Counted from the first letter of the stretch, positions 1 through 8,073 are shown. The stretch: 17,966 nt of DNA from Verrucomicrobiia bacterium (GCA_030432175.1 JAUIHU010000012.1:1-17966); one strand, 5' to 3'. Notes: generated by a model from the letters alone, not told the origin. A program made the numbers and translations.

Positions 1-2
1 GT

Positions 3-1187
3 CTGGAACCCGGCAAAAACCTGGGGGCTAATCTTGAATCCGATCCGGAACTGAAAGAAAAAGGAATCTCCAGAGCGCTGCGTGTTCATGGTTTCTTCGG
101 TCATCCATGGCTGGGAATCTCCAAGTTGAGGTATCTGGAACTTTACAATAACGAAGTACTTCAGGAAACACTACGCCGATTCAAACCGGAGGTAGTTCAT
201 GTATGGAACATGGGAGGCATTTCCAAGTCTCTGCTGCTCACTTTGCAGCAAAGTGGCATTCCTGTGGTATATGATGTTTCAGATCACTGGATCGCCCGCA
301 GTTTGAAGTGGGATGTCTGGCTGCGTTGGTGGAATCGCCAGGATGTTTCGGTTTTCAATAAGTTCGGACGCTGGGTGGCTCAGGTTTCAGGAATCCGAAG
401 ATGGCTTCAGGACCAGGCTCCGACAAACCCTGTGGAGCATATCAAATTTCAACGTATTTATTTCTGCAGCAAACGATTGAAGCAAATCACCGAGGAAGCG
501 GGATACCCAGTGTCTCACGGAGAAGTCATTTATTGTCCTGTGAATACGGACGTCTTCAATGGAGAACCTAAAACGAGCGATCAACCTCTTCACAAATTGC
601 TCTACGTCGGACGTCTTTCAGAAGATAAAGGGGTCATGACCGCATTGCGAGCCATGTACGAACTTAAAGATAAATTCTCAGGCACTCTCAGCGTCTATGG
701 AACAGGAGATGAGCATTACGTTGAAAAGCTTAAACAGTTCGTTAATGAAGAAAGACTTCCGGTTGTATTCTCCAGCGTGAGTAATCCAAAGGAAATGCCC
801 GAGGTTTATCGAAACCACGATGCTTTACTTTTTACATCCGAATGGGAAGAACCTTTCGCTCTGACTCCTTTGGAAGGAATGGCTTGCGGCTTGCCAGTCA
901 TCGGCACTCTCACAGGAGGCAGCGCGGAACTGTTCGTTAATGAAGAAAATGGGCTGACCTACAAAGCAGGTGAACCCTCTGAACTTGCCAACCAGATTTT
1001 AAAACTGGCTTCCAACAGCGAATTGCGAGGCAAAATAGCTGCAGCCGGTCATAAACGGGCTGTTGAACGTTATAACGAACCCAACATCGCTTCCCAGATC
1101 GAAGCTTACCTGCACACCACTTTGAACCAGTGGAACCCTTCTCCACTTCCCCACTACAAAACGCCAACTGAGTTTAAGGTCAAATAA
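3..1187 (+). CDS. GT4-family glycosyltransferase, 5' end outside window
   Basis: The reading frame is open from position 3 to the TAA at 1185-1187, so the gene begins before the window. The TTG at 126 is only an internal codon. About 394 residues are visible. The C-terminal half is a clear GT-B, GT4-type donor-binding domain: YVGRLSEDKG (the usual hGRl...KG start), then VYGTGDEH, then EPFALTPLEGMACGLPVI, which holds the E-x7-E motif of retaining GT4 enzymes, followed by GGSAELF and an ENGL loop. The N-terminal half has VVHVWNMGGIS, typical of the acceptor-side Rossmann domain. Family knowledge predicts transfer of a sugar from a nucleotide-sugar to a glycan or lipid acceptor at the cytoplasmic face, as in polysaccharide assembly. 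Donor and acceptor cannot be told. The next gene starts 46 bp downstream on the same strand, so co-transcription is likely. Confidence 0.9.
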   Translation: MEPGKNLGANLESDPELKEKGISRALRVHGFFGHPWLGISKLRYLELYNNEVLQETLRRFKPEVVHVWNMGGISKSLLLTLQQSGIPVVYDVSDHWIARSLKWDVWLRWWNRQDVSVFNKFGRWVAQVSGIRRWLQDQAPTNPVEHIKFQRIYFCSKRLKQITEEAGYPVSHGEVIYCPVNTDVFNGEPKTSDQPLHKLLYVGRLSEDKGVMTALRAMYELKDKFSGTLSVYGTGDEHYVEKLKQFVNEERLPVVFSSVSNPKEMPEVYRNHDALLFTSEWEEPFALTPLEGMACGLPVIGTLTGGSAELFVNEENGLTYKAGEPSELANQILKLASNSELRGKIAAAGHKRAVERYNEPNIASQIEAYLHTTLNQWNPSPLPHYKTPTEFKVK

Positions 1188-1233
1188 ACCCAATCCCATT
1201 TCATAAACTTCCGAAAGCACAGAGATACCTCAC

Positions 1234-2415
1234 ATGGAAGATCCCAAATCGCACCAGAGTCCAGAGCGTTTCACGGTTGATGGTTCTGCCTCATTGGAAA
1301 CCAGACTCAAAAAACTTTGCGATCTGTCTCTCCAGGCAATTGAATCGATTATCCCAAAAGGAAACCTGGAAGCTGTTCTGCTCGGCGGCGGTTATGGTCG
1401 CGGCGAAGGAGGTGTGCTGAAACTTTTTGATGGCGATCATCCCTATAACGACCTGGAGTTCTTCGTGATGGTCAAAGGTGGCTCAGTCTGGTCACTGGAC
1501 CGTAAATACGGTCCAGCGCTTCATGAAATTGGGGAACGCATGAGCCCTGACGCTGGACTGGATGTCGAGTTCAAAATCTTCTCCCTGCCCCGACTGCGCC
1601 AGGCTTCGGTCAACATGTTTTACTATGATCTCGTAGCGCGCTCTCGATGGATTTTGGGAGAAGAAAAAATGCTCCATGGCTGTGAGCATCACCTGAATGC
1701 AAAATCAATCCCGCTGCATGAGGCTACCCGTCTTCTAATGAACCGAACCTCGGGTTTGCTCTTTTCAAAAGATAAATTGAATTTGTCGACTCGGAGCGAA
1801 TTCGACAAAGATTTCATAGGAAGAAACCTCTCCAAACTCGACCTGGCTTTTGGAGATGTCGTACTCACGTCGCAAGGCCTTTACCACTGGAGTTGTATCG
1901 AAAGAAAGCGAAGACTCGAAACCGAACTCCAGGAAAGAGCCAACAATTATCCAGCTGATTTCCAACAACTCCTGCAACCTTACCAGATCGCGGTTGAATT
2001 CAAACAACACCCTACACGCTCCGACTCCACAACCTGGGAACAACTTGAATCCGCCTGGGAACAACGCCGTCAGTTATCCGAGCAAGTCTGGATCTGGCTC
2101 GAATCCAAACGACTGGGCGCCGACTTCAAGTCCGGAACTGATTACGCCAATTGGTCGGGAAATCTCTGTCCCGAATCCAACCCACTGAAGAACTGCCTCA
2201 TCAATCTGAAAACATTCAAATCACAGGCTCTCAAACGCCCAATCTTCCGCTACCCCAGAGAATTCCTCTTCCGCTCCCTCGCCCTTGCCCTTTGGGATCA
2301 ACCCAATCTCCAAGCAGCCTCCAACCAGCTGGCTCAACAACTCAACATCCCCACCGGAGCCAACCTGAAAGAAATCACCCAAGCTTACACCAACCTCTGG
2401 AACCGCTACAACTAA
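1234..2415 (+). CDS. Nucleotidyltransferase-fold protein of unknown substrate
   Basis: This is a 393-aa soluble protein with no signal peptide or membrane segment. Residues about 47-113 look like a minimal DNA-polymerase-beta-type nucleotidyltransferase core. VLLGGGYGRGEGG (48-60) stands where the GS helix motif is expected, YNDLEFFV (71-78) gives an acidic D-x-E pair (D73, E75), and LDVEFKIF (109-116) gives a third acidic strand. The remainder, about 120-393, is probably helical and I do not recognise it. Such proteins are seen next to glycosyltransferases in polysaccharide regions, and the GT4 gene 46 bp upstream fits that, but the nucleotide and acceptor are unknown. ATG at 1234 is chosen because it is the first in-frame ATG. 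No strong Shine-Dalgarno is visible. The stop lies a few bases before a GC-rich tandem array. Confidence 0.7.
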   Translation: MEDPKSHQSPERFTVDGSASLETRLKKLCDLSLQAIESIIPKGNLEAVLLGGGYGRGEGGVLKLFDGDHPYNDLEFFVMVKGGSVWSLDRKYGPALHEIGERMSPDAGLDVEFKIFSLPRLRQASVNMFYYDLVARSRWILGEEKMLHGCEHHLNAKSIPLHEATRLLMNRTSGLLFSKDKLNLSTRSEFDKDFIGRNLSKLDLAFGDVVLTSQGLYHWSCIERKRRLETELQERANNYPADFQQLLQPYQIAVEFKQHPTRSDSTTWEQLESAWEQRRQLSEQVWIWLESKRLGADFKSGTDYANWSGNLCPESNPLKNCLINLKTFKSQALKRPIFRYPREFLFRSLALALWDQPNLQAASNQLAQQLNIPTGANLKEITQAYTNLWNRYN

Positions 2416-2429
2416 CCCAAGCCCATCAG

Positions 2430-2692
2430 GGCGCCCCAGCATAACCCTGGCCGCAAGGCCTGGGCTGGGCTCCCCAGCTCACCACCTGAGCGCCTCATCA
2501 TAACCCTGGCCGTCAGGCCTGGGCTCCCCAGCTCACCCGAGCGCCCCATCATAACCCTGGCCGTCAGGCCTAGGCTCCCCAGCTCACCCGAGCGCCTCAT
2601 CATAACCCTGGCCGTCAGGCCTGGGCTCCGCAGCTCACCTGAGCGCCTCATCATAACCCTGGCCGTCAGGCCTGGGCTCACCTCACCCGAAA
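2430..2692. repeat. 51-bp GC-rich tandem repeat array between convergent genes
   Basis: Five head-to-tail units begin with ATAACCCTGGCC at 2441, 2500, 2551, 2602 and 2653. Units 2 to 4 are each exactly 51 bp with one or a few substitutions. Unit 1 is 59 bp because of a small internal expansion. Unit 5 is cut short where it runs into the 3' end of the gluconolactonase gene, and a partial unit end is visible at about 2430-2440. Each unit can fold into consecutive short hairpins: GGCC-GTCA-GGCC, CTGGG-CTC-CCCAG and GCTC-ACCC-GAGC. The array lies between the stops of two convergent genes. Because 51 is a multiple of three, one minus-strand frame stays open and would encode a 17-residue repeat containing GLTARVMMRRSGE. 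I regard this as a by-product. Confidence 0.9.
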
Positions 2693-3616
2693 AGCATACA
2701 ACCCCGACCGACAGGTCAGGAACAGAGTCTTCCCATCCTCCCCACCAAAACACAGATTCGCCGGCGCTTGCGGTGTCAGAATCTTCCCGATCCGCTTCCC
2801 ATCCACATCAAAGATATGAACTCCATCCCCAGCGCTTGACCAAACCCGACCTTCAGCATCACAACGAATGCCATCCGGACCACCTCGATCAATCTCACAA
2901 AACACTTCCCCACCAGAAACAACATCATGATCCCAGATCTGAAAAACTCGGATATGCCGAGGACTCCCAGAGTCTGCAACGTAAAGCTTCGATTCATCCG
3001 GTGAAAAACACAGTCCATTGGGTTGAACAAAATCTGTCGCAATCGGACGAATCTGACGGCCAACTGGATCATATCGATAAACATAATTACCCTCTTGCTC
3101 CTTCTCTCTCGAACCCAGTCCATAAGTCGGATCCGTAAACCACAGCGTCCCATCCGAACGAACCGCAATATCATTCGGGGAATTCAACTTACCTCCCGCA
3201 TGTTGATCAATCACCACCGCCTGCTTGCCAGTGGATAAACGCACTGTCACCTGACGCGTCCCATGCTCGCAACTCAGTATGCGTCCCTGCAAATCCAACA
3301 AATTCCCATTCGTATTCCCACTTGGCTCTCGAAATACCGTGATCCCATTTCGACTATCCCAACGATAAAGTCGGTTTGCGGGAATATCACTGAAAACCAG
3401 ATATCCAGCGTCTTCCTCAACCCAGACCGGACCTTCCGTAAATCGAAATCCATCCGCCAACAGCTCAACGCTCTGACTGGTATCTACAATCGACTCAAAG
3501 ACTTCCTGCTGATCAATGACAAACTTTTTATCCTGCGCCAGCCCCGACAAATTTCCTAGAACAAGTAAGCCGACACTGATCCATGCGAAAGTTAGCAATT
3601 TAAAAGGGGTTTTCAT
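2678..3616 (-). CDS. Secreted SMP-30/gluconolactonase-like lactonase
   Basis: This is a 312-aa protein with a Sec signal peptide (about residues 1-27, hydrophobic core ISVGLLVLGNLSGLA, probable cleavage after GLA), so it acts outside the cytoplasm. The rest is a six-bladed beta-propeller of the SMP-30/gluconolactonase/LRE family. FTEGPVW (E61) opens the propeller, LNSPNDIAV carries N148, VQPNGLCFSPD carries N200, and LYVADSG carries D215. These match the Glu/Asn/Asp divalent-metal and substrate ligands of the family. Expected chemistry is hydrolysis of aldonolactones such as glucono-1,5-lactone, although related proteins hydrolyse other lactones. The TGA stop lies inside the last, truncated unit of the adjacent tandem array, so the array reaches the coding end. 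The gene is divergent from the alcohol dehydrogenase, with 213 bp between starts. Confidence 0.88.
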   Translation of the reverse strand: MKTPFKLLTFAWISVGLLVLGNLSGLAQDKKFVIDQQEVFESIVDTSQSVELLADGFRFTEGPVWVEEDAGYLVFSDIPANRLYRWDSRNGITVFREPSGNTNGNLLDLQGRILSCEHGTRQVTVRLSTGKQAVVIDQHAGGKLNSPNDIAVRSDGTLWFTDPTYGLGSREKEQEGNYVYRYDPVGRQIRPIATDFVQPNGLCFSPDESKLYVADSGSPRHIRVFQIWDHDVVSGGEVFCEIDRGGPDGIRCDAEGRVWSSAGDGVHIFDVDGKRIGKILTPQAPANLCFGGEDGKTLFLTCRSGLYAFRVR

Positions 3617-3671
3617 GAATGGAATTATCCTACATTCTTGAGGTATCTGACAAGCGGCGATTCAACTTGTG

Positions 3672-3766
3672 GAATTTTTGCACGCAAAGACGCGAAGACG
3701 CAAAGAGAGAGAGGCGGAGGATGATTTCTTTTCTTCGCGTCTTCACGTCTTCACGTGCAAAAATTC
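3672..3766. repeat. Imperfect inverted repeat with ACGCAAAGACGC-type arms
   Basis: The left arm begins GAATTTTTGCACGCAAAGAC at 3672 and the right arm ends GTGCAAAAATTC at 3766. About 35 bp of each arm pair with only four or five mismatches, around a purine-rich loop at roughly 3708-3730. The arms consist of the short motif GACGC(A/G)AA repeated. Intergenic palindromes made of ACGCAAAGACGCAAAG units are known to me as dispersed repeats in many bacterial genomes. The element lies between two divergent genes and supplies the GTG at 3755 that artificially extends the downstream reading frame. Confidence 0.8.
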
Positions 3767-3829
3767 TTATCTTTCAAACCATCGAAATCTCGCCTGAACC
3801 CAACCCATGCTTTAAGTTTCCATACAAAA

Positions 3830-5011
3830 ATGAATCCCATCCCAAAAACACTTGAATCCTCATTAGATCTCCTGAATCAATCCAGTCGCTTCCAAATCCT
3901 GCGCGATGAAGAATGCTCAGCCGAACTCCTGCAGCGACTTCAAAGCTCCAAGAAAATCCTGGTCGTCACCCAGCCCGACGCTTATCAGTTTTCTGGAGCG
4001 GATACTTTTCTTAAACCAGCTTTACTACCCGAGAGAACTCAATGGTTCACCAAGTTCTCTCCAAACCCGAAATGGGAGGAAATCCAGTCCGCAGCAGAAC
4101 AGCTTGCCAACAATCCAGTGGATTGCATTCTCGCTGTCGGCGGAGGCAGTGTTCTGGATACTGCTAAATGCCTGAAAGGATTATCAACTCACTTGCCACA
4201 GGCAGAAGCCTGCATTCGAGGTGAATCCCAAATCTCCGGCGCCGGACCGCAACTCCTGGCCATGCCCACAACGTCAGGAACTGGTAGCGAAGCCACTCAT
4301 TTTGCCGTGATTTATCTCAACGGAAAAAAATACTCACTGGCGCATCCCAGCCTTTTACCGGACCTGGCTGTGATCGATTCAAAGCTGACCTCGAAAATGC
4401 CTCCTGCATTGACTGCGTGTTCTGGCCTGGATGCTTTGTGTCAGGGAATCGAATCCTGGTGGGCTGTCGACTCAAATGCTGAATCTCGAGAGTATTCAAA
4501 AATCGCCATTGAACTGGCCTGGCTCTACCTGGAGAAAGCCACCCACAAACCGGATCCGGAATCCAGACTGGCCATGTCCTGCGCGAGTCACGCTGCTGGA
4601 AGAGCGATCAATCTCACTAAAACCACCGCGCCACATGCGCTCTCCTATACTCTGACCAGTAAATGGGGAATCCCACACGGCCACGCAGTTGCGCTATTTC
4701 TACCCGAAGTTTGGCGATACAACCATCTTTCTGAGAAGAACGAAATATCAACCAGCCTGACTTTGGAAGCTCATCAGGAAAAGATGAATGACTTACTCCA
4801 ACTCATAGGTCAAAGCGATATTGATTCGGCGATACAGTTGTTCCGGGATAAGGTTGAAGCGACAGGCCTAAGTTCTCGGTTGAGCAACGCGCTTCATCTC
4901 ACACAAAAAGATATCCAGTTACTGGCCGGCTCGGTTAATGCAGAGCGTTTAGCTAACAACCCACGACGAATTTCTCAAAAAGCTTTGGAGGAAATCGTCA
5001 GAAACTCCTGA
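3830..5011 (+). CDS. Iron-containing alcohol dehydrogenase family, phosphonoacetaldehyde-reductase-like
   Basis: This is a 393-aa cytoplasmic enzyme of the group III (iron) alcohol dehydrogenase family. The nucleotide-binding motif is GGGSVLDTAK (104-113), followed by TTSGTGSEAT (147-156). Three expected metal ligands are present by spacing: D201 in SGLDALCQ, H269 in TTAPHALSY and H283 in IPHGHAV. The fourth position, normally His four residues after the Asp, is Q205. The blocks DALCQGIES, NLTKTTAPHALSY and GIPHGHAVAL resemble enzymes that reduce phosphonoacetaldehyde to 2-hydroxyethylphosphonate. That assignment is from memory and moderate. I chose ATG 3830 because the in-frame GTG at 3755 lies inside an inverted repeat and would add 25 residues unlike the family. 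No Shine-Dalgarno is visible at either start. The gene is convergent with the CotH gene, 25 bp apart. Confidence 0.85.
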   Translation: MNPIPKTLESSLDLLNQSSRFQILRDEECSAELLQRLQSSKKILVVTQPDAYQFSGADTFLKPALLPERTQWFTKFSPNPKWEEIQSAAEQLANNPVDCILAVGGGSVLDTAKCLKGLSTHLPQAEACIRGESQISGAGPQLLAMPTTSGTGSEATHFAVIYLNGKKYSLAHPSLLPDLAVIDSKLTSKMPPALTACSGLDALCQGIESWWAVDSNAESREYSKIAIELAWLYLEKATHKPDPESRLAMSCASHAAGRAINLTKTTAPHALSYTLTSKWGIPHGHAVALFLPEVWRYNHLSEKNEISTSLTLEAHQEKMNDLLQLIGQSDIDSAIQLFRDKVEATGLSSRLSNALHLTQKDIQLLAGSVNAERLANNPRRISQKALEEIVRNS

Positions 5012-5036
5012 AAGATTTTCCAGACCCCACTTTCAA

Positions 5037-7832
5037 CTACAGATGTAACGCTACTCGAAACCAGAATTGCTCCAGAGATTGATTGTGCGGAACTTGCAAA
5101 ATCCAGACATTTTCAGCCTTCTGCAGAGTTTGTCTTCCCAATCTGTTCCAATCATCTGAGGAATCCAATTTATACTGAATCTCAATATGTGACTCCGGAT
5201 CATCCGATTGAATGATACTTGATGGCAGTGTGTTCACATCTACTTCAATAAAAATAGAATCACTTTCCAATGCGATACTCTGAATTTCAAAACTGTCTAT
5301 AGCTCCCACCCAAACTCCTGGACTGCCATGAGGCATCGCGGACGCTTGCCAGGATGCCGGGTTGTTCAAGTCGAGTCCTGTGGCTACTAACTCAAGTGAA
5401 GAACCAACCCCATCCGCAGCCTCAGGCCAGGGGGCTTGATCCCCATAAACAATCGAAGCCTGCTCTTCACCTTGATCATCCAGTATCACAATTCTTTCTC
5501 CACTATTCGACAACGCGCCACCGAACTGCCCGAACACATGAGCCAATGTTTCGGATCCATATCGCATTTCGAAAGCGTCTTGATTCTCCACGAGAACCAT
5601 AGTCGCTCCTGCTTCCAATATCTGTAGATTTCCTTCCAGCAGGTTGAAATCAAAGGTGATCCCATCAGCAATACTCCAACCCGCCAAATTCAAGGCAGCA
5701 TCTCCAACATTGGTCAGTTCAATGAACTCAAATTCTTTGGCAGAATCCCAACCCGCAGCGACTTCTTCTCCCGTTGGGTCTGCCGGGTTGTAGTGAATTT
5801 CCGTGATCGTCAACTCCCGGAGCCCAACTTCAATCACTGTTTCATTCAAAGCGCTCCATCCTTCCCCATCAAAAAATCGCGCGCGTACATGTGTTAAATC
5901 ATTCATCTCAATCGGTGTTCGATAGACCTTCGCTGTTGCGCTGGTGAATCGAAGTCCGGATTGTTCCCAGGCAGGCAGCCTCGGATCACTCCCATCCAGT
6001 GTGTAATAAATCCGACCCGTCACTCCTTCTGGCGGCTGCATTTCCAACAATGTTCCTCTCGGAACCGGACCTCCACGAACAGAAAACTGAGGTGGATCAT
6101 AATCCGGATACAAACCCGCATTCCTGAAACGTTCCATATTAATCTCGTTCAAGCGCGGAATATATTCATTCAACACATAGTTTCTCTCAGTGATCCACTC
6201 ATTATCTCGAGTAAACGGGATACTCTGGGACACATCTCCCCATCGCGCCGATTCAGCGACAATAGCTGGATCAATCTGAGCTGCCAGCCGACGATAACGC
6301 AGTCGATTTGCCGTTTCGCTCAACGCTCCTTCGTGAAACAAATGTTTGTAAATGCGGTCCGCAAAAAACAATCGAAACTCTTCATTCTGCCTGAGCGACT
6401 GAAAGATTCTTGCCGGGTTGTTTGATGGATTATTGTTGATCCGGTTCAAATTGAAATTGTCCAGACAGATTTCCTGATCCCAGGTAAAAAATCGGAACCC
6501 GGTTCCATCAATCCGAGATCTTGCAGCATACCAGTTGTTGTGTGGCCAGTCCTCTGCATGAGCATGAAAATGAACCAGCATGTAGTCCGCCAAGCTTTCC
6601 ACATTGAGTAAATTAGGAAGTTCCGGATCAGGACGTCCATCCGGCCCCAAACCCTGCACCGCCAAATAGGCTTCCATGGAAGCAAATCCCTGATCTGCCA
6701 GACGCTGAAGCTGATTCCATGCCTCACGAGTCCCAGCGCGCAATTCCACACCTCCATCATGCAGAATATCCCAATCTGTTTCTTCCCCACCCAGATAATC
6801 TGACGTGAATGCTTCATCCAGTCGCTCACAGGGATTGTACAATCCCCAATAAAGTCCATTCACATAAAGATGCACAAAGGTCGATCGCGCTGCCGGATGC
6901 CCCATGGCCATGTGAGATGTTTTCATCCACACATCCCGAATATACTGAGAGTCATCCGGCCGATATCTGGACGGACTCCAACTGACCAACCCCCAACTGT
7001 CGGTGAAACAAGCGCGGAGAATGAGTTTATTGAACCCTTCATTGGTCGCTCCGGGAATAATGTCCTCGTCCAATCTCGGAAATCCATAATCACCCTGAAA
7101 ATCCAGTCGAAAGGAATGTTTCTGCATTCGAAATGGACGTCGACTGGAATTGCCCTGCATCTTCAAACCTGCGCGAACTTGCCATCCCTCTCGCCCATCC
7201 GGATAAATCAATTCCACTGAAACTTCTCTTTCCCAGGCGTCGCCTCTTTCTTTGGGATGCGTATAAATACCACGATCCAGACTGAACAAATCGTCCATCG
7301 TCGTCACAATACTCATCGACGGTAAACTGAGTAATGCCTCTTCAACTGAGAACTCCTGCTGGACTCCATCCACGACTCCCCTCACGACATCGCCTCCCAT
7401 TTCATAATCTGTCGGCACGATCCCCACTTCCGAATCCGTACCCCAGGTACCGGGCAATCCCGGTGGGTTGGCAGGTTGATGCAGGATCTCATCCATGAAA
7501 AGGTAACTGTGCGTCACCTCCGGACTCGGCTCCGATCCGTCCAAAATCCCAATCGCCCGAACCAATGTCGTCCCGGCAATTGGAACAGCGCCTCGATGCA
7601 GTCGGCCAGTGGCTTGAGTCGGACGTGACCCGTCGAGTGTGTAATAAATCCTGGCTCCAGGGGTATCAGTGGTAATGATCAAGTCAAAGGGCTCACTGTA
7701 AAAGCCACGCTGTCTGCTGAATTGCAAATCATCGACTTGATTCTCCACTGGCGGAACAACCTCCGCTGATGACAGAGCGCCTGCCAGAATCAGCGCTCCA
7801 ATGATCCATATCGCTGGTTTTCGTATCTGCAT
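5037..7832 (-). CDS. Secreted CotH-like protein with chitobiase C-terminal and lamin-tail domains
   Basis: This is a 931-aa exported protein with a signal peptide (about 1-23, IWIIGALILAGALSSAEV). Domain order: a CHB_HEX_C-type beta domain at about 42-113 (ARIYYTLDGSRPT); a CotH-type atypical kinase region at about 200-500 with LKMQGNSSRRPFRMQKHSFR, LYVNGLYWGLYNPCERLD and FRFFTWDQEICLDNF; a second CHB_HEX_C-type domain at about 580-670 (GRIYYTLDGSDPR); a lamin-tail-type domain at about 672-845 (LTITEIHYNP, EFIELTNVGDAALNLAGWSI, LSNSGERIVILDD); and a C-terminal tail of about 80 residues that I do not recognise. No PEP-CTERM or other sorting tail is visible. CotH of Bacillus phosphorylates coat proteins. 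The role of these large multidomain forms, common in Verrucomicrobiota and Planctomycetota, is not established. The start ATG follows directly after the short intergenic repeat region. Confidence 0.87.
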   Translation of the reverse strand: MQIRKPAIWIIGALILAGALSSAEVVPPVENQVDDLQFSRQRGFYSEPFDLIITTDTPGARIYYTLDGSRPTQATGRLHRGAVPIAGTTLVRAIGILDGSEPSPEVTHSYLFMDEILHQPANPPGLPGTWGTDSEVGIVPTDYEMGGDVVRGVVDGVQQEFSVEEALLSLPSMSIVTTMDDLFSLDRGIYTHPKERGDAWEREVSVELIYPDGREGWQVRAGLKMQGNSSRRPFRMQKHSFRLDFQGDYGFPRLDEDIIPGATNEGFNKLILRACFTDSWGLVSWSPSRYRPDDSQYIRDVWMKTSHMAMGHPAARSTFVHLYVNGLYWGLYNPCERLDEAFTSDYLGGEETDWDILHDGGVELRAGTREAWNQLQRLADQGFASMEAYLAVQGLGPDGRPDPELPNLLNVESLADYMLVHFHAHAEDWPHNNWYAARSRIDGTGFRFFTWDQEICLDNFNLNRINNNPSNNPARIFQSLRQNEEFRLFFADRIYKHLFHEGALSETANRLRYRRLAAQIDPAIVAESARWGDVSQSIPFTRDNEWITERNYVLNEYIPRLNEINMERFRNAGLYPDYDPPQFSVRGGPVPRGTLLEMQPPEGVTGRIYYTLDGSDPRLPAWEQSGLRFTSATAKVYRTPIEMNDLTHVRARFFDGEGWSALNETVIEVGLRELTITEIHYNPADPTGEEVAAGWDSAKEFEFIELTNVGDAALNLAGWSIADGITFDFNLLEGNLQILEAGATMVLVENQDAFEMRYGSETLAHVFGQFGGALSNSGERIVILDDQGEEQASIVYGDQAPWPEAADGVGSSLELVATGLDLNNPASWQASAMPHGSPGVWVGAIDSFEIQSIALESDSIFIEVDVNTLPSSIIQSDDPESHIEIQYKLDSSDDWNRLGRQTLQKAENVWILQVPHNQSLEQFWFRVALHL

Positions 7833-7985
7833 GAAATGAAATGGTTGATACAGAAATGTAACGAAAACTACGCGCGCTTGCGAATGTTTATTCGCCAGGG
7901 CTCACGCCCTTCGCTACGCAAGGGCAGCCCAGAGGGCTATGAGGTTCATTAGCGAAATCTGCGTCAATCTGTGTCATCTGCGGTT
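7833..7985. repeat. Intergenic repeat mosaic upstream of the CotH gene
   Basis: There is no gene here. Two recognisable repeat-type segments are adjacent. The first, about 7893-7943, carries GGGCTCACGCCC followed by a perfect 6-bp stem, GCCCTTCGCTACGCAAGGGC. The second, about 7951-7984, contains the pseudo-periodic string ATCTGCGTCAATCTGTGTCA followed by TCTGCGGTT, in which an ATCTG(C/T)GTCA unit recurs about every 10 bases. Both resemble short dispersed intergenic sequences that I have seen across unrelated bacteria. The promoter of the minus-strand CotH gene must lie in or near this stretch, but I cannot point to convincing boxes. Confidence 0.6.
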
Positions 7986-8021
7986 ACAAAAAATCCGGAA
8001 CCCTAAGCGAGTTCCGGATTT
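7986..8021 (-). terminator. Rho-independent terminator of the M1 aminopeptidase gene
   Basis: A perfect 11-bp stem, AAATCCGGAAC (7991-8001) with GTTCCGGATTT (8011-8021), encloses a 9-base loop. Read on the minus strand, the stem is followed directly by a run of six T (7988-7993, partly within the stem). It lies about 50 bp downstream of the aminopeptidase stop codon. Confidence 0.85.
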
Positions 8022-8073
8022 GGTAAGATTCTGTATCAATTCGTTTACCTTAAATCTGCAGAGTCTTTGATTG

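Noticed and set aside
126..128. TTG as start of the glycosyltransferase
   Set aside because: The frame is open to position 3 with protein-like sequence, so the gene is simply cut by the window edge.
2441..2692. CRISPR array
   Set aside because: Units are contiguous with no variable spacers and no cas genes.
2412..2753. Minus-strand 113-codon ORF encoding 17-residue repeats
   Set aside because: It stays open only because the 51-bp period is a multiple of three, and it overlaps the lactonase gene in another frame.
3755..3829. Upstream GTG start for the alcohol dehydrogenase
   Set aside because: It lies inside the inverted repeat and adds 25 residues unlike the family. The ATG at 3830 fits better.
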